Shown in pieces: positions 45,127 to 55,108 of a DNA stretch of 64,000 bases. Numbering within the stretch: the first letter of the stretch is position 1; each line of letters opens with the position of its first letter. The stretch comes from Clostridium ganghwense (GTDB taxonomy: Bacteria > Bacillota > Clostridia > Clostridiales > Clostridiaceae). The notes below the pieces were generated by a model, which made no database searches, was not told where the DNA came from, and worked only from the letters and a program-made list of their open reading frames with translations. Location of the stretch: NCBI RefSeq assembly GCF_026735165.1, contig NZ_JAPQES010000005.1, positions 1 through 64,000 of the forward strand, written 5' to 3'. Made by a program: the position numbers and the translations under genes.

Positions 45127-46890
45127 TTAATCCAAAGTTAAATTAACTATGTTTCCATCTTCATAGTATATAGTAATAGGATTAATAACATATTCTCCTT
45201 CAACTCTATAAATCTTGCCTAAAATCAAATCTCCAAGTTCGCCTTCTTTTCCAACTCTTTCCAATCCTCTAATTAAATATTTAGTATCTTTATTAAATCT
45301 TAAAACAATATTAATTTCATTATTCTCTATATCATAAATAGGCAATTTAAATACTTGATTTACATTATCAAAACTGCTTTTATCCCATGAATCTATTTTA
45401 AGTAATACTATATTAAAATTCTCATTTTCTTCAGTAAGCTTATATTTAAAATTCTCTTTATTATTTTCAATTAACAACCGCCAATTATCATATAACTTAT
45501 CTCCAAAATCTACTGAACTTATATCTGTTTTGCATATAATGTCTCCCCTTATCTCCTCAGAAGATGAGATTCTAAAGTTCTTATTTAATTTGCAATTATA
45601 TAGCTTACATTTAACCTTTGATATATTTTCCATTGAAGCTTCTATATTCCAAGGACATCTTCCTTTATACATACCGTTTATATTTATACTCATTCCTTCA
45701 TAATAATTAGGTTTCATTGATGTATATGTCATCCAAAGCTTTCTTTTTTCATTAAAAAAATAATATGTTATCCCTTCATATCCCGAAGCTGATTTCCACG
45801 CACCTGCTCCCATACCTACAAGTTCAATAGGATTTATTTCTGTATATGCTGTCTTATGTTCACCAATTAAGTTTTGACACAATATTTTAGAAGAAGTTTT
45901 TTCGATTGCCTGTGCAATTATATATATTTGAGTAATTAACCTTCTAACTGTTTGTCTAGAAAATGCAGCATTTTTATTAAAATACATTATAAGCTGATTA
46001 CTTAAACTTCTTAAAAGCTTTTCAAGTCTTGGCAAATCACAACTATGACAAACTACTGCTGTAGTTTCAATTCTATCAACTATACTTTTAGGAAGTTTAG
46101 CTAAACCCAATATAGTAATTTCTTCAATCAAATTCTTTACTTCATTCAAAGCTTCCTTTGAAATTTTTATATCTATAGCTTCATTAAGAGCATTTATATC
46201 TAAAGTCTTTTTATATAATTTATAATAAATTATTGCTTCTGCTCTATGTATACAAAAACCTTTTTCTTTACATGTGCAAATAGTTTTATCTATAGATGGA
46301 TTTTCTGTAAAGCGAACCCTAATTCCTAAATCTTTAAATTCAACTACTAAAAAATTCTCTTCTTTTACTTCAACCTCTATTCCAAAATTCAATCTAAATA
46401 CAATATCTTTAAATGCTTTATTAGAAATCTTTTTCTTAATATCTTCAATATTGTAATCTATAACCCAAGAAAAGTCTCTAACTTTATTATTTTCTTCTCT
46501 AAATCCCTCTTCAATATTCTCTGACTTAAACTGCTTGTCTATATTTTTAGCTGTATTACTATATTTTTGTACCAAATCCTGTTTTTCAAACATAATATTA
46601 ATATTCTTCTTAATATAAAGTATACTTATCAATATATGCTTGCATACAGTTCTAGATGGACAACTACATTTATAATTTACCATATCATCTTTAAGGTCAC
46701 ATATAGTTCCATCTGACAGTTTACAAATCACTTTATCATCTTTAAACTGAACTTCTACTTGAGCACCCTTATCTATTTCCTTTAGTGCTCTCTTATAAAG
46801 CCCCTTATTAGCAGCATCAATAAGATAAAGTTCATCACAAGAAATTATAAAATTCTTAAACCTTTCTATGAAATTACACTTGCTATCCAT
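45127..46890 (-). CDS. SWIM zinc-finger protein (YehQ-like)
   Basis: 587 residues. An N-terminal SWIM finger KCSCPSRTVCKHILIS (C-x-C-x6-C-x-H) at about 93-108 and a second C-x-C-x5-C-x-H at about 220 (CTCKEKGFCIHRAEA). SWIM fingers bind DNA or protein. The long C-terminal part, rich in beta strands, has no family I know. The start overlaps the end of the VWA gene by 25 bases, so translation is coupled. Position and neighbours match E. coli YehQ in the yehI-yehQ cluster; function of that cluster is unknown. Confidence 0.8.
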   Translation of the reverse strand: MDSKCNFIERFKNFIISCDELYLIDAANKGLYKRALKEIDKGAQVEVQFKDDKVICKLSDGTICDLKDDMVNYKCSCPSRTVCKHILISILYIKKNINIMFEKQDLVQKYSNTAKNIDKQFKSENIEEGFREENNKVRDFSWVIDYNIEDIKKKISNKAFKDIVFRLNFGIEVEVKEENFLVVEFKDLGIRVRFTENPSIDKTICTCKEKGFCIHRAEAIIYYKLYKKTLDINALNEAIDIKISKEALNEVKNLIEEITILGLAKLPKSIVDRIETTAVVCHSCDLPRLEKLLRSLSNQLIMYFNKNAAFSRQTVRRLITQIYIIAQAIEKTSSKILCQNLIGEHKTAYTEINPIELVGMGAGAWKSASGYEGITYYFFNEKRKLWMTYTSMKPNYYEGMSININGMYKGRCPWNIEASMENISKVKCKLYNCKLNKNFRISSSEEIRGDIICKTDISSVDFGDKLYDNWRLLIENNKENFKYKLTEENENFNIVLLKIDSWDKSSFDNVNQVFKLPIYDIENNEINIVLRFNKDTKYLIRGLERVGKEGELGDLILGKIYRVEGEYVINPITIYYEDGNIVNLTLD

Positions 46891-48026
46891 TTAGATAATC
46901 CCTCCGGTGTTAATGCTGCAACCTCTGCCCCCATATTTCTAAGAGTTTTTGCTGCATTTTTATCATATGATGGTACTGACTGTGAATCTAATGCAGTTAA
47001 TATTATTAGTTTAGCACCTGTATCAATAATATTCTTTGCCCTTCTATACATATTTCTAATATCTCCACATTCATATAAATCCGTAACCATTACAACCATA
47101 GTTCTATAAGGATTTTGAATCAAACTTTCACAGTATTGAAGTGCCTTTGCTATATATGTTCCACCTCCAAGTTGAACACTCATAAGAGTTGTAACTGGAT
47201 CATCTATATGATCTGACAAATCAACAACCTGAGTATCAAATATAATTAAGTTGGTTTTAAGCATGGGCAGCTTAGCAAAAATCCCTGCCATAACAGCACT
47301 ATGTATAATAGAATCTAGCATACTTCCACTCTCATCCACAGCTATTATAACATTCCATTTATTATATGATTTAACCCTTCTATTAAAGTAAACCTGATCT
47401 ACTATCAACTGATTTCTTTCAATATCAAAGTTTTTTAAATTTTTATTAATAGTTCTCTTAAAATCTATATTTCTAATTGATTTAATATGTCCTCTATTAT
47501 TTTTGTCTATTTTACCCATTATACTAGTTTTTATATCACTCTCAAGCTGCTTTTCTATTTCTTTTGCAACCTTTTTTACTATACTCTTTGCTGTCTCCAG
47601 TACTTCACCCTTCATCATATGTTTCATTTGAATAATACTTTTCAAAAGATCAACATTAGGCTCTAATTTTGAAAGTACCTCTTTATCATTTAAAAGCTCA
47701 ACCAAACCATACTTATCAAGGGCATGCTTTTCTAATATCTCTATAGTTTGCCTCGGAAACAACTCTCTTATCTTAGTAATCCATCTTGGAACAGTTAAAA
47801 TAGAATTTCCATTTCCTGCTGCTCTATTTTTTCCTCTATCAGTTCTAACTCCCTGTTCTTCTCCGTACTCTCTTCCATACAAGAAATCTAAAACATCATC
47901 AACTTCTGTATACTTAAATCCACCTTCACCAAAACCAAAACTATCCTCTGAAAACTTTCCTAGTACAAGCCTCCAACGATTTAAAGTCTCCAAATCCCTC
48001 TCCAAAACTTCACTTCCCTTCAACAT
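46866..48026 (-). CDS. VWA-domain protein (YehP-like)
   Basis: 386 residues. N-terminal helical region to ~215, then a von Willebrand factor A domain with a complete metal-ion-dependent adhesion site: IIAVDESGSMLDS (D-x-S-x-S), the threonine in LGGGTYIAKAL, and the aspartate in VMVTDLYECGD. VWA proteins work with MoxR ATPases, which remodel or load metal or protein complexes. Only 8 bases after the DUF5682 gene and overlapping the SWIM gene. No membrane helix, so it acts in the cytosol. Confidence 0.88.
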   Translation of the reverse strand: MLKGSEVLERDLETLNRWRLVLGKFSEDSFGFGEGGFKYTEVDDVLDFLYGREYGEEQGVRTDRGKNRAAGNGNSILTVPRWITKIRELFPRQTIEILEKHALDKYGLVELLNDKEVLSKLEPNVDLLKSIIQMKHMMKGEVLETAKSIVKKVAKEIEKQLESDIKTSIMGKIDKNNRGHIKSIRNIDFKRTINKNLKNFDIERNQLIVDQVYFNRRVKSYNKWNVIIAVDESGSMLDSIIHSAVMAGIFAKLPMLKTNLIIFDTQVVDLSDHIDDPVTTLMSVQLGGGTYIAKALQYCESLIQNPYRTMVVMVTDLYECGDIRNMYRRAKNIIDTGAKLIILTALDSQSVPSYDKNAAKTLRNMGAEVAALTPEGLSKWIASVIS

Positions 48027-48033
48027 CCCACTC

Positions 48034-50451
48034 TCAGCTATTAATAATCCCCCATTCTTTAAGCTGCTCTACTGCAAATTTATCTAAGTCCCTAGCAAGA
48101 ATTATATCTTCTTCACTTACAGGTTTTTTTTCTAAAATTTCATATAAATCTTTATCATATAACTGCCCTACTTTATTACCTATTTCATTAATTTCACTAG
48201 GAATAAAAAAGCTAAATGCCATACGCATTTCTGGTATTATTTTTAAGAATTCTTCATAATCAATTTCTTTCAGCATATGATCTATTCCATCTATTAATCC
48301 ACTACTGCACATTATTAAATCTCTTGAAGTACTAAATAATCCTTTTAAATATGCTGCAGCTTTAAATAATTCTTCTCCTGAAGCATACAGATATGATTTA
48401 GCTCTTTTTATTCCCTCTTCAATCTCTAACTCATTTACTCCTATTAAAATACCTACAGCAGCTCCTTCTAATGCAGTATTGCACTCTTTTCTACTTATTA
48501 AAAGTTTAAGCTGCTCACTGTATATTTCATCATTTAAATCTAAACTATTATCCATAGAAATATTATAAAGTTCTTTTAATTTTTGAATTATGTCATTTTC
48601 ATCATCTTTAGGTATATTGTATAATCCTGAAATTAAAGAAGCTGATTTCTCATAGCACTTTTTCAAAAGAATCTCAATCTTCTCTGTATTTGATATATCC
48701 ATTAAATATTTTTCTCTATAAAGAAAATATAATTTGCTGCAAGCTTCTGAAAGAGAATAGAATTCTCCATCCTTTTGAATTATTATTTCCATCTGTAATA
48801 ATAGCTTATCTACAAGTTCTTCTAATCCCATAACTGCCGCATTAATCATTAATTCTGCTGCTTGTTCACTATGAGCTCCTATATCCTTCATTCTTTTTGC
48901 TATAATCTCACGCACAGCCTCTTTTAAACTTCCTCCATAAACAGAATACTCTATTAACTTTGTTTCCACATTAGGATTCCATCTATATTCCCAAATTTCT
49001 CTTATTAAATTTGTATTTTTTGATGCGGCAAAATCAGGCCCCTTAGTTCTTACACAAAACTCTGTTTCTAAAAATCTCATCATATGAAAAATTCTGCTTA
49101 TTTCTCTATGAGACTTGATTTTATAAATATTTAAAATCTTTTGCTGTTTTACTGTTGTATTTAAATTTATTTTAAGACTTTTACACTTATCTCTAAAATC
49201 CAAAACTATAGGAGGCATATTAGCAACATCACTTAAAATTCCAACTTTATCTCCAGTCATAAGTTTATTTAAAGTATCTAAAGATGCATTATTAGAAATA
49301 TTCATTTCTCCCTTTATAAATGAACTTCTAACACCATCCAACAATTCATAGGCACCACACTCTACTTTATCTCTTAATGCAGCAAGTCCTCTTGCCATAT
49401 TTAATGCTTCAATTGAATCAGCAGTAGATATTCCTTCACCTTTTTTTCTAAGCTCTCTTCCACACTTGGCTATAAAATGCACAACAGTATCTTCATAAGG
49501 ATTTTTTTTCTTATCATAAATATTATTCCAAATTTCACTATAAAAAGCTATATACGGCATTCCACTTGCATATCCATTCAATTGATCACATTCTTCAAAA
49601 GAATACGCCATTGCATAAGCTCCTGTATCCTCTTTCTTTATTCTTTTAAGTCTAAGCTTTGTATCCATTCCTTTAAGCTGCACTAATCCAAAAGTATGAA
49701 ATCCACCTGTAACAACTAAAATCCTACTATATTTTTGAGAATGTTTTTCTATTTGCATATTCATATATTTTTCTCTTGCAATGCATCCCTCTTGTTCAAG
49801 CATTTCCTCTGTATAATCCACTCTTGAAAGATAACAATATGCTAAAAGATTTTTTACAAATGCCTCTTTACTAATATTTATACCATCTATTTCATATAAT
49901 TTTTCCCATAACTCATTAAAACTTCTGCAATTTTGCTTTTTACATAACTTCTTTATAAATTTACTTCTAGCAAACAAATAATCATCATTATAATTTTTCT
50001 TTTTAAATTTTTCTCTAATACCTTCTCCTTGTCTGCTATTAATTAAAATCTGCTCATAAGGAAGATCTATAAACTTCGCAGGAATACCTTTTTCACTAGC
50101 AGTTTTAATAGCTACAAATTCTGGAGAATAATCTAAGAAAGGATAATAACACATATATTTATCATCTTTTTCTCCTAATAATTCTTTACTATCTGAATAT
50201 GTATAATAAATACTCAAAGGAGTTTTACTTTCTTCATGTACAAGTGATGATATTAAATCATTTGCATTACTTGGTCCTTCAATTAATATAATTTCTGGGT
50301 TATACTCATCTATAACCTTTTTTAAATGAAATGAACAAGCAGGACTATGATGTCTTACAGGAAAATAAACTATATTTTCCTGTAGATTAAAGGTCTTTTT
50401 ACACAATTCATTTATTTTATCCATTTCTTTGCTGAATAATAGTTTGTCCAT
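48034..50451 (-). CDS. DUF5682 family protein (YehM-like)
   Basis: 805 residues. The N-terminal third has the family hallmarks VYFPVRHHSPACSFHLK, EIILIEGPSNANDL and ILVVTGGFHTFGLV, which resemble the metal- or ester-hydrolase fold of the ChaN/EreA/TIKI group (inference). The rest is helical repeat. AAGGAGG site before the ATG at 50451, which lies 40 bases inside the MoxR gene. It is the central gene of the MoxR-VWA-SWIM set and a candidate for the enzyme or effector. Confidence 0.82.
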   Translation of the reverse strand: MDKLLFSKEMDKINELCKKTFNLQENIVYFPVRHHSPACSFHLKKVIDEYNPEIILIEGPSNANDLISSLVHEESKTPLSIYYTYSDSKELLGEKDDKYMCYYPFLDYSPEFVAIKTASEKGIPAKFIDLPYEQILINSRQGEGIREKFKKKNYNDDYLFARSKFIKKLCKKQNCRSFNELWEKLYEIDGINISKEAFVKNLLAYCYLSRVDYTEEMLEQEGCIAREKYMNMQIEKHSQKYSRILVVTGGFHTFGLVQLKGMDTKLRLKRIKKEDTGAYAMAYSFEECDQLNGYASGMPYIAFYSEIWNNIYDKKKNPYEDTVVHFIAKCGRELRKKGEGISTADSIEALNMARGLAALRDKVECGAYELLDGVRSSFIKGEMNISNNASLDTLNKLMTGDKVGILSDVANMPPIVLDFRDKCKSLKINLNTTVKQQKILNIYKIKSHREISRIFHMMRFLETEFCVRTKGPDFAASKNTNLIREIWEYRWNPNVETKLIEYSVYGGSLKEAVREIIAKRMKDIGAHSEQAAELMINAAVMGLEELVDKLLLQMEIIIQKDGEFYSLSEACSKLYFLYREKYLMDISNTEKIEILLKKCYEKSASLISGLYNIPKDDENDIIQKLKELYNISMDNSLDLNDEIYSEQLKLLISRKECNTALEGAAVGILIGVNELEIEEGIKRAKSYLYASGEELFKAAAYLKGLFSTSRDLIMCSSGLIDGIDHMLKEIDYEEFLKIIPEMRMAFSFFIPSEINEIGNKVGQLYDKDLYEILEKKPVSEEDIILARDLDKFAVEQLKEWGIINS

Positions 50452-51524
50452 AGCCCTCCCTCCTTTGTACTTCTTTGTTTTGCTACAATAGTAAAGTAAT
50501 TCTTTAGTTTATTTAAATCCTCTCTACTTTCTTTTATAACAGCACCAAGTATGTTTTGAACTACTCTATCCATACTTATATCTCCACCATCATAATAATA
50601 GGCACTCATAGCACTCTGGAAATAAACAGAAACAGCCTCTGCTGTACTCATAACTGCTTCAGGCTTATCTAATCTATGTCCTTCCACTGTAATTCCTTCT
50701 CTAAGTTCATGGAATGTAGATGCTAAAATTTTCACGGCATCTCTATCTATTTCCATATCAATATCTGCTTGTTTTAAAAGTTTTCTAGATTCATTTTCAA
50801 TTATTTCAACCTCTAAAGATAAATCCTTTATTGGAAAAACCGTTTCAAAATTAAATCTTCTTTTTAATGCACTACTCATTTCGTTTACACCTTTATCTCT
50901 GATATTAGCTGTAGCTATAACATTAAATCCTGGTGAAGCAAAAACAACTCCATCTTTACCAAGCTCTGGAATATTCAAAACTTTATCACTTAACATACTT
51001 ATTAAACTGTCTTGAACTTCTGAAGGACAACGAGTAATTTCTTCGAGTCTTGTTATAATTCCATTTTCCATTCCTGTGTATAAAGGTGATGGAACTAAAG
51101 CTTCTTTGCTAGGTCCTTTTGCTAAAAGCATAGCATAGTTCCAAGAATACTTAATCATATCCTCTGTAGTACCTGCTGTTCCTTGAATTGTATTAGTGCT
51201 TATCCCGCAAATAGCTGCAGTTAAAAGCTCGCTGAGCATAGTTTTTGCTGTTCCAGGCTCACCTACAAGCATCAATCCTCTGTTTCCAGCTAAAGTTACT
51301 ATACATCTTTCAATAAGAGCATCATCACCATAAAACTTTTTCTTTATATAAATCTCTTCTCCCTCTATTTCTAAAGGCTCATCACTTCCTAAAATAAATG
51401 TTCTCACAGCCTTTGGAGACAATCTCCAATTTAAAGGCTTAGGTCCTTTATCATGTTTTTCAAGTGCTAGTAATTCCTTCTTATATAGTTCCTCTGCAGG
51501 AGGTTTAATTATCTTTGCGTTCAT
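50412..51524 (-). CDS. MoxR-family AAA+ ATPase (YehL-like)
   Basis: 370 residues, complete AAA+ module: Walker A LVGEPGTAKTMLS (~115), Walker B-type IITRLEEITRCPSEVQDS, sensor 1 VIATANIRDKG, arginine region SSALKRRFNFE. MoxR ATPases form hexamers with VWA cofactors. It begins 35 bases after the DUF4132 gene (GAGAGGAAT site) and its last 40 bases overlap DUF5682, so stoichiometric co-expression is likely. Confidence 0.92.
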   Translation of the reverse strand: MNAKIIKPPAEELYKKELLALEKHDKGPKPLNWRLSPKAVRTFILGSDEPLEIEGEEIYIKKKFYGDDALIERCIVTLAGNRGLMLVGEPGTAKTMLSELLTAAICGISTNTIQGTAGTTEDMIKYSWNYAMLLAKGPSKEALVPSPLYTGMENGIITRLEEITRCPSEVQDSLISMLSDKVLNIPELGKDGVVFASPGFNVIATANIRDKGVNEMSSALKRRFNFETVFPIKDLSLEVEIIENESRKLLKQADIDMEIDRDAVKILASTFHELREGITVEGHRLDKPEAVMSTAEAVSVYFQSAMSAYYYDGGDISMDRVVQNILGAVIKESREDLNKLKNYFTIVAKQRSTKEGGLWTNYYSAKKWIK

Positions 51525-51559
51525 TACTATTCCTCTCTTTCACTCTTCCTATTATCCTT

Positions 51560-54500
51560 TTATTTACTTAAAATCTCATAAATATCATAAATCATTTCAC
51601 TATAATATCTCTCTGGTACATTTATAGGAAGTATTCTTCTATTGCTATCTATTTCATCATATTCATAAGAACCTCTTTCAATGGTTCCAGCCTTATAGAA
51701 CTCCACTGTTTTTATCGCTACTTCTTCATACCCTAAATCATAAGTATTTATATATTCATCAAGTGTAACTTCAACCCCTATGTTTAATTCCTCATTTTCT
51801 TTATAAAACTCATGGTATCCACCACCATCCGTTACAGAACCTCTATACCAACCTTTTTTCATTATTCTATTGACTAATGTGGCATCGTTTACCTTGGTGT
51901 TTTTAAAGTCTTCTATAAATTTTATATTTTCATCTTCACAAATAAATACATTTCTATTTATTTGCGGAAAAAATTCTTCTATTTCATTATCTTCAAATAT
52001 TTCCTTCCATGAGGCCTTTTCCTCTTCACTTAATTCTAGTGGGTGAACTATTGATATTTTGTATTTTTCATCTAATTCTATAACATCGTCATTTACATTA
52101 TAAAAATCATCATCATAAATAAATGAAGTCTTTAATTCACCATCTTCATATAATCCCCAAATTATCCTTTTTCCTAATCTATGCATTATAGGATTTTTCA
52201 TAAATAATTCTCTCCAAGACTCTACATTCCAAATTCTAAAATCACTTAAAGAAGCTTCCATTCTTTCGATTTGAGCCTTTACTATATCCTTTAATTCCTT
52301 CTTCAAAATCTTAAGGTTATCTTTTGCTTTCTTTACCATTTCTTCATTGTCATCTTTAGTACCTTTAGGAAGATTCTTAAGTATCTTTCCATCGTCCTTT
52401 TCTATCTCTAATGCTAAATTATCATTTAAATAAACCTTGAATTTTCTGCTGCCATAATCATATTCTTTGCAGCTTATATTTTTAAATCCTAAATCCGGTA
52501 CTATTTTATCCTGAAGCTCTCCTAAAGAATAGCCTAATTCACTTGCCACAAGTTTAAAGGCTTCTTTTGCACTATCTTTTACACTTTTATATTTAAACTT
52601 TCTACCTATAGAATCTACTAATATTAAAGCTTCTCCACTTCCATTTAAAGCTAGAGCTTTTACTATATAAGAAGCTATTTTTTGCTTAGATTTTGATGCA
52701 AGCTCTGTTATAAGTGTGTTTAATTTTTTAATTATGTTATAATCTCCATGAATGGAAGCCAGTAATATCATCCACTTTTCTTTATTATTAAATCCATTGC
52801 TTATAAAGTAATCTAATACATTATTTGAAAATCCATTTAAATCCTCTTCATTCATGTACTCACTAATAAGTAATGCATCATTATTTATTTTTAATTCATC
52901 ACTTGTCATATAAGATAGCAAGAAATATTCTATTATTTCATCTCCCATAACCTTTTCATTATGTTTATATCTTATTTGTGTAAATTCTTTATATGGAAGT
53001 GATAATTTCTTTTTCTTTAAGTTTTTAGACAAGCCCTTTATATAGGCTAATAAATCAAATTTTCCTTCTTCATCTAAATAAAGTGTTCTAACCTCTATGT
53101 TTAAAGTTTCTATTAAAAGACTTCTTATCTTAGGATCAGTTTCTTTTTTAAATAAGTTTTGTAATACATCTTGTACTAACTTTTCTTCCTTATAATTAAC
53201 TAAAATTTCAGTGACAGCAAGTCTTACATCTGCTTTTTTATTTTCTAAAAGCTTTTTAAAATCTTCTATAAAATATACAATTTGTGAAAGTTCTAATTTA
53301 GATAAATGACGTACCAAAGCCTCTCTTATTTTTTTTGACTTATCCTTTAAATATTCTAATGCTATTTTTATATGTTCTTCTTTGTATTTCTTACTTTCAA
53401 ATAGGGAATTAATAATAAATAACTTACTATCTGCTGAAAAGTCTTTAATATATTCTAAAACATTGTATTCATTCTTAGTTAGATATCTTATACCTGTTTT
53501 ATATTCATCTACATTCGAATTATAATATTCTGTACAATACTCAACTGCACCAATACCTAAAAACTCTACAATTTTAGATATTTCTATACCTGCTTCAACA
53601 ACTTCTTCTAAAAAATTTTCCATGGTTTTCTTTTCACTTTTCTTTCTACTTCTCTTAAGATGAGACCATATGCTATTTATAATTCCTACATTATCCAATT
53701 CAAAGAATATGTTAAAGTATTTCTTTCTCTCTTCTTCTTCCAAAGCCCAGAAATATATGAGTTCACCATCTATTCTAAGACTATGCTCTATTCTATATTC
53801 CTCTTTTAATAAAGGCTTAATTTCTTCAAAATGTACTTCTCCCTTAGTATATTTTTTTATAAGAACTTTTGCTTCCTCATTTTCATATTTGAAGTTTTTA
53901 TCTAGAAAGGTATTAAATTCATTGTAAAAATACTCTCTTACCTTATCATTAAAATACTCATCCTTTGTGATCTCATAGCATATTCCATAGAGACTTATTC
54001 TATACCCGGTTTCTATATATTCTACAGCTTCTTTTAATAAATTCTTTTTCTCATTAACTTCTTCTATTACTCTTTCATAAATTTGCTTTCTCAATGGCCC
54101 ACAAGTATAATGTCCATAAGAATATCCTAAAGCCCAAGACAATATCTGAGTTTCATTAAATTTAAACTTGTTCTTTAAATCACTTCTTATTTTTTCATAA
54201 TTTTCTATAGATTTTAAATCACAGCCACTTCTATCATAGCCATAGGTGATTAACTCTATAGTTCTATAGGGATTTAACTTTATTAAAAGATTAAATAATC
54301 TCTTTTGAAAATTATCTTCTTTATATGCCTTTATTATTTTAATTATAAATTTTTCAACTCTACCAGCTTGGAAAAAGTAATAATCCATTAAACTAGAAGT
54401 CATTCTTTCTCCCTTCAAGTTATCTCTTACAAAATCAAAAACTTCATCTAGGGACTTTTCTTCTAAAAGATAAGCCTTTATCTCTTCTATTACTGTATCA

Positions 54501-54586
54501 GTTTCCTCAGCTTTTTTTCTATATCCATAATTATATTTCTTTAATATCTCTGTAAATTCATTAGTTTTAACCTTTTCTAGTGCCAT
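51560..54586 (-). CDS. DUF4132 protein (YehI/MolR-like), intact copy
   Basis: 1008 residues. Central region of HEAT-like helical repeats (KKADVRLAVTEILVNYKEEK, DPKIRSLLIETLNIEV), then the DUF4132 C-terminus: MHRLGKRIIWGLYEDGELKT, ISIVHPLELSEEEKASWKE, KGWYRGSVTDGGGYHEFYKE and a tail MIYDIYEILSK. First gene of the five-gene island; AGGAGG site at the ATG. Related to E. coli YehI, once called MolR, whose function is unresolved. A second, interrupted copy lies at 57.7-61.3 kb and a tail-only remnant directly upstream. Confidence 0.85.
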   Translation of the reverse strand: MALEKVKTNEFTEILKKYNYGYRKKAEETDTVIEEIKAYLLEEKSLDEVFDFVRDNLKGERMTSSLMDYYFFQAGRVEKFIIKIIKAYKEDNFQKRLFNLLIKLNPYRTIELITYGYDRSGCDLKSIENYEKIRSDLKNKFKFNETQILSWALGYSYGHYTCGPLRKQIYERVIEEVNEKKNLLKEAVEYIETGYRISLYGICYEITKDEYFNDKVREYFYNEFNTFLDKNFKYENEEAKVLIKKYTKGEVHFEEIKPLLKEEYRIEHSLRIDGELIYFWALEEEERKKYFNIFFELDNVGIINSIWSHLKRSRKKSEKKTMENFLEEVVEAGIEISKIVEFLGIGAVEYCTEYYNSNVDEYKTGIRYLTKNEYNVLEYIKDFSADSKLFIINSLFESKKYKEEHIKIALEYLKDKSKKIREALVRHLSKLELSQIVYFIEDFKKLLENKKADVRLAVTEILVNYKEEKLVQDVLQNLFKKETDPKIRSLLIETLNIEVRTLYLDEEGKFDLLAYIKGLSKNLKKKKLSLPYKEFTQIRYKHNEKVMGDEIIEYFLLSYMTSDELKINNDALLISEYMNEEDLNGFSNNVLDYFISNGFNNKEKWMILLASIHGDYNIIKKLNTLITELASKSKQKIASYIVKALALNGSGEALILVDSIGRKFKYKSVKDSAKEAFKLVASELGYSLGELQDKIVPDLGFKNISCKEYDYGSRKFKVYLNDNLALEIEKDDGKILKNLPKGTKDDNEEMVKKAKDNLKILKKELKDIVKAQIERMEASLSDFRIWNVESWRELFMKNPIMHRLGKRIIWGLYEDGELKTSFIYDDDFYNVNDDVIELDEKYKISIVHPLELSEEEKASWKEIFEDNEIEEFFPQINRNVFICEDENIKFIEDFKNTKVNDATLVNRIMKKGWYRGSVTDGGGYHEFYKENEELNIGVEVTLDEYINTYDLGYEEVAIKTVEFYKAGTIERGSYEYDEIDSNRRILPINVPERYYSEMIYDIYEILSK

Positions 54587-54641
54587 CTTGTTTCCTCCTA
54601 AAATTAGTTCATCTTTATAATTAATATCTTTTTTTCTCCAC

Positions 54642-54677
54642 CTACTCCTGCTTTAATACCTCATAAATATCATACAT
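54642..54677 (-). pseudogene. C-terminal remnant of a third DUF4132 gene
   Basis: Twelve codons, MYDIYEVLKQE plus stop, preceded in frame by GGKKL. It matches the end of the intact copy (MIYDIYEILSK) and the MYDVY of the second copy. With GGAGG in front it looks like a start, but its sequence shows a leftover tail of a deleted tandem paralogue. Confidence 0.5.
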
Positions 54678-54704
54678 CAATTTTTTCCTCCGCACTATTT
54701 TAAG

Positions 54705-55058
54705 TTAATGTTTTTCAATTACAATATACATTAGCAAACATTTGTTCGTATTGATAATAATTATTACATATTTATCCCTTTTTATCAATATATAATTCTT
54801 AATTATGTCATAAAAAAAGAGCACTTCATAAAAAGTACTCAAATATTCAAAATTATAATTTAGTTCCTGATTCAATTTCATATTAATCATAGATACATCT
54901 AGTCCATTTTTAAAAGAATATCTTTTTATTTTTCCTTGTCCAATTTTTTTTAGAACCTCAAATTCATAACAATTTCTTGAGCTTTTATTTATAAAACCTA
55001 TCTTGTTAAGTTTTTCAAAATAATCATTCAAGTCAAAAGTATTTAATAAGAATTTCAT
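54705..55058 (-). pseudogene. AraC-type regulator N-terminal fragment (probable)
   Basis: 117 residues. KIGQGKIKRYSFKNGLDVSM followed by NMKLNQELNYNFEY and FYEVLFF resembles the N-terminal sensing domain of clostridial AraC-family regulators, but the protein runs into low-complexity isoleucine/lysine sequence and stops before any helix-turn-helix. A hairpin with a T7 run (GAGTACTT/AAGTGCTC on the minus strand, 54811-54840) lies inside it and could terminate transcription. No good ribosome site. I read it as a broken gene. Confidence 0.45.
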
Positions 55059-55108
55059 TGAAATCGTATTTTTTCTCTTTCTATTAAATTAAATATTTAT
55101 TAAAATTA

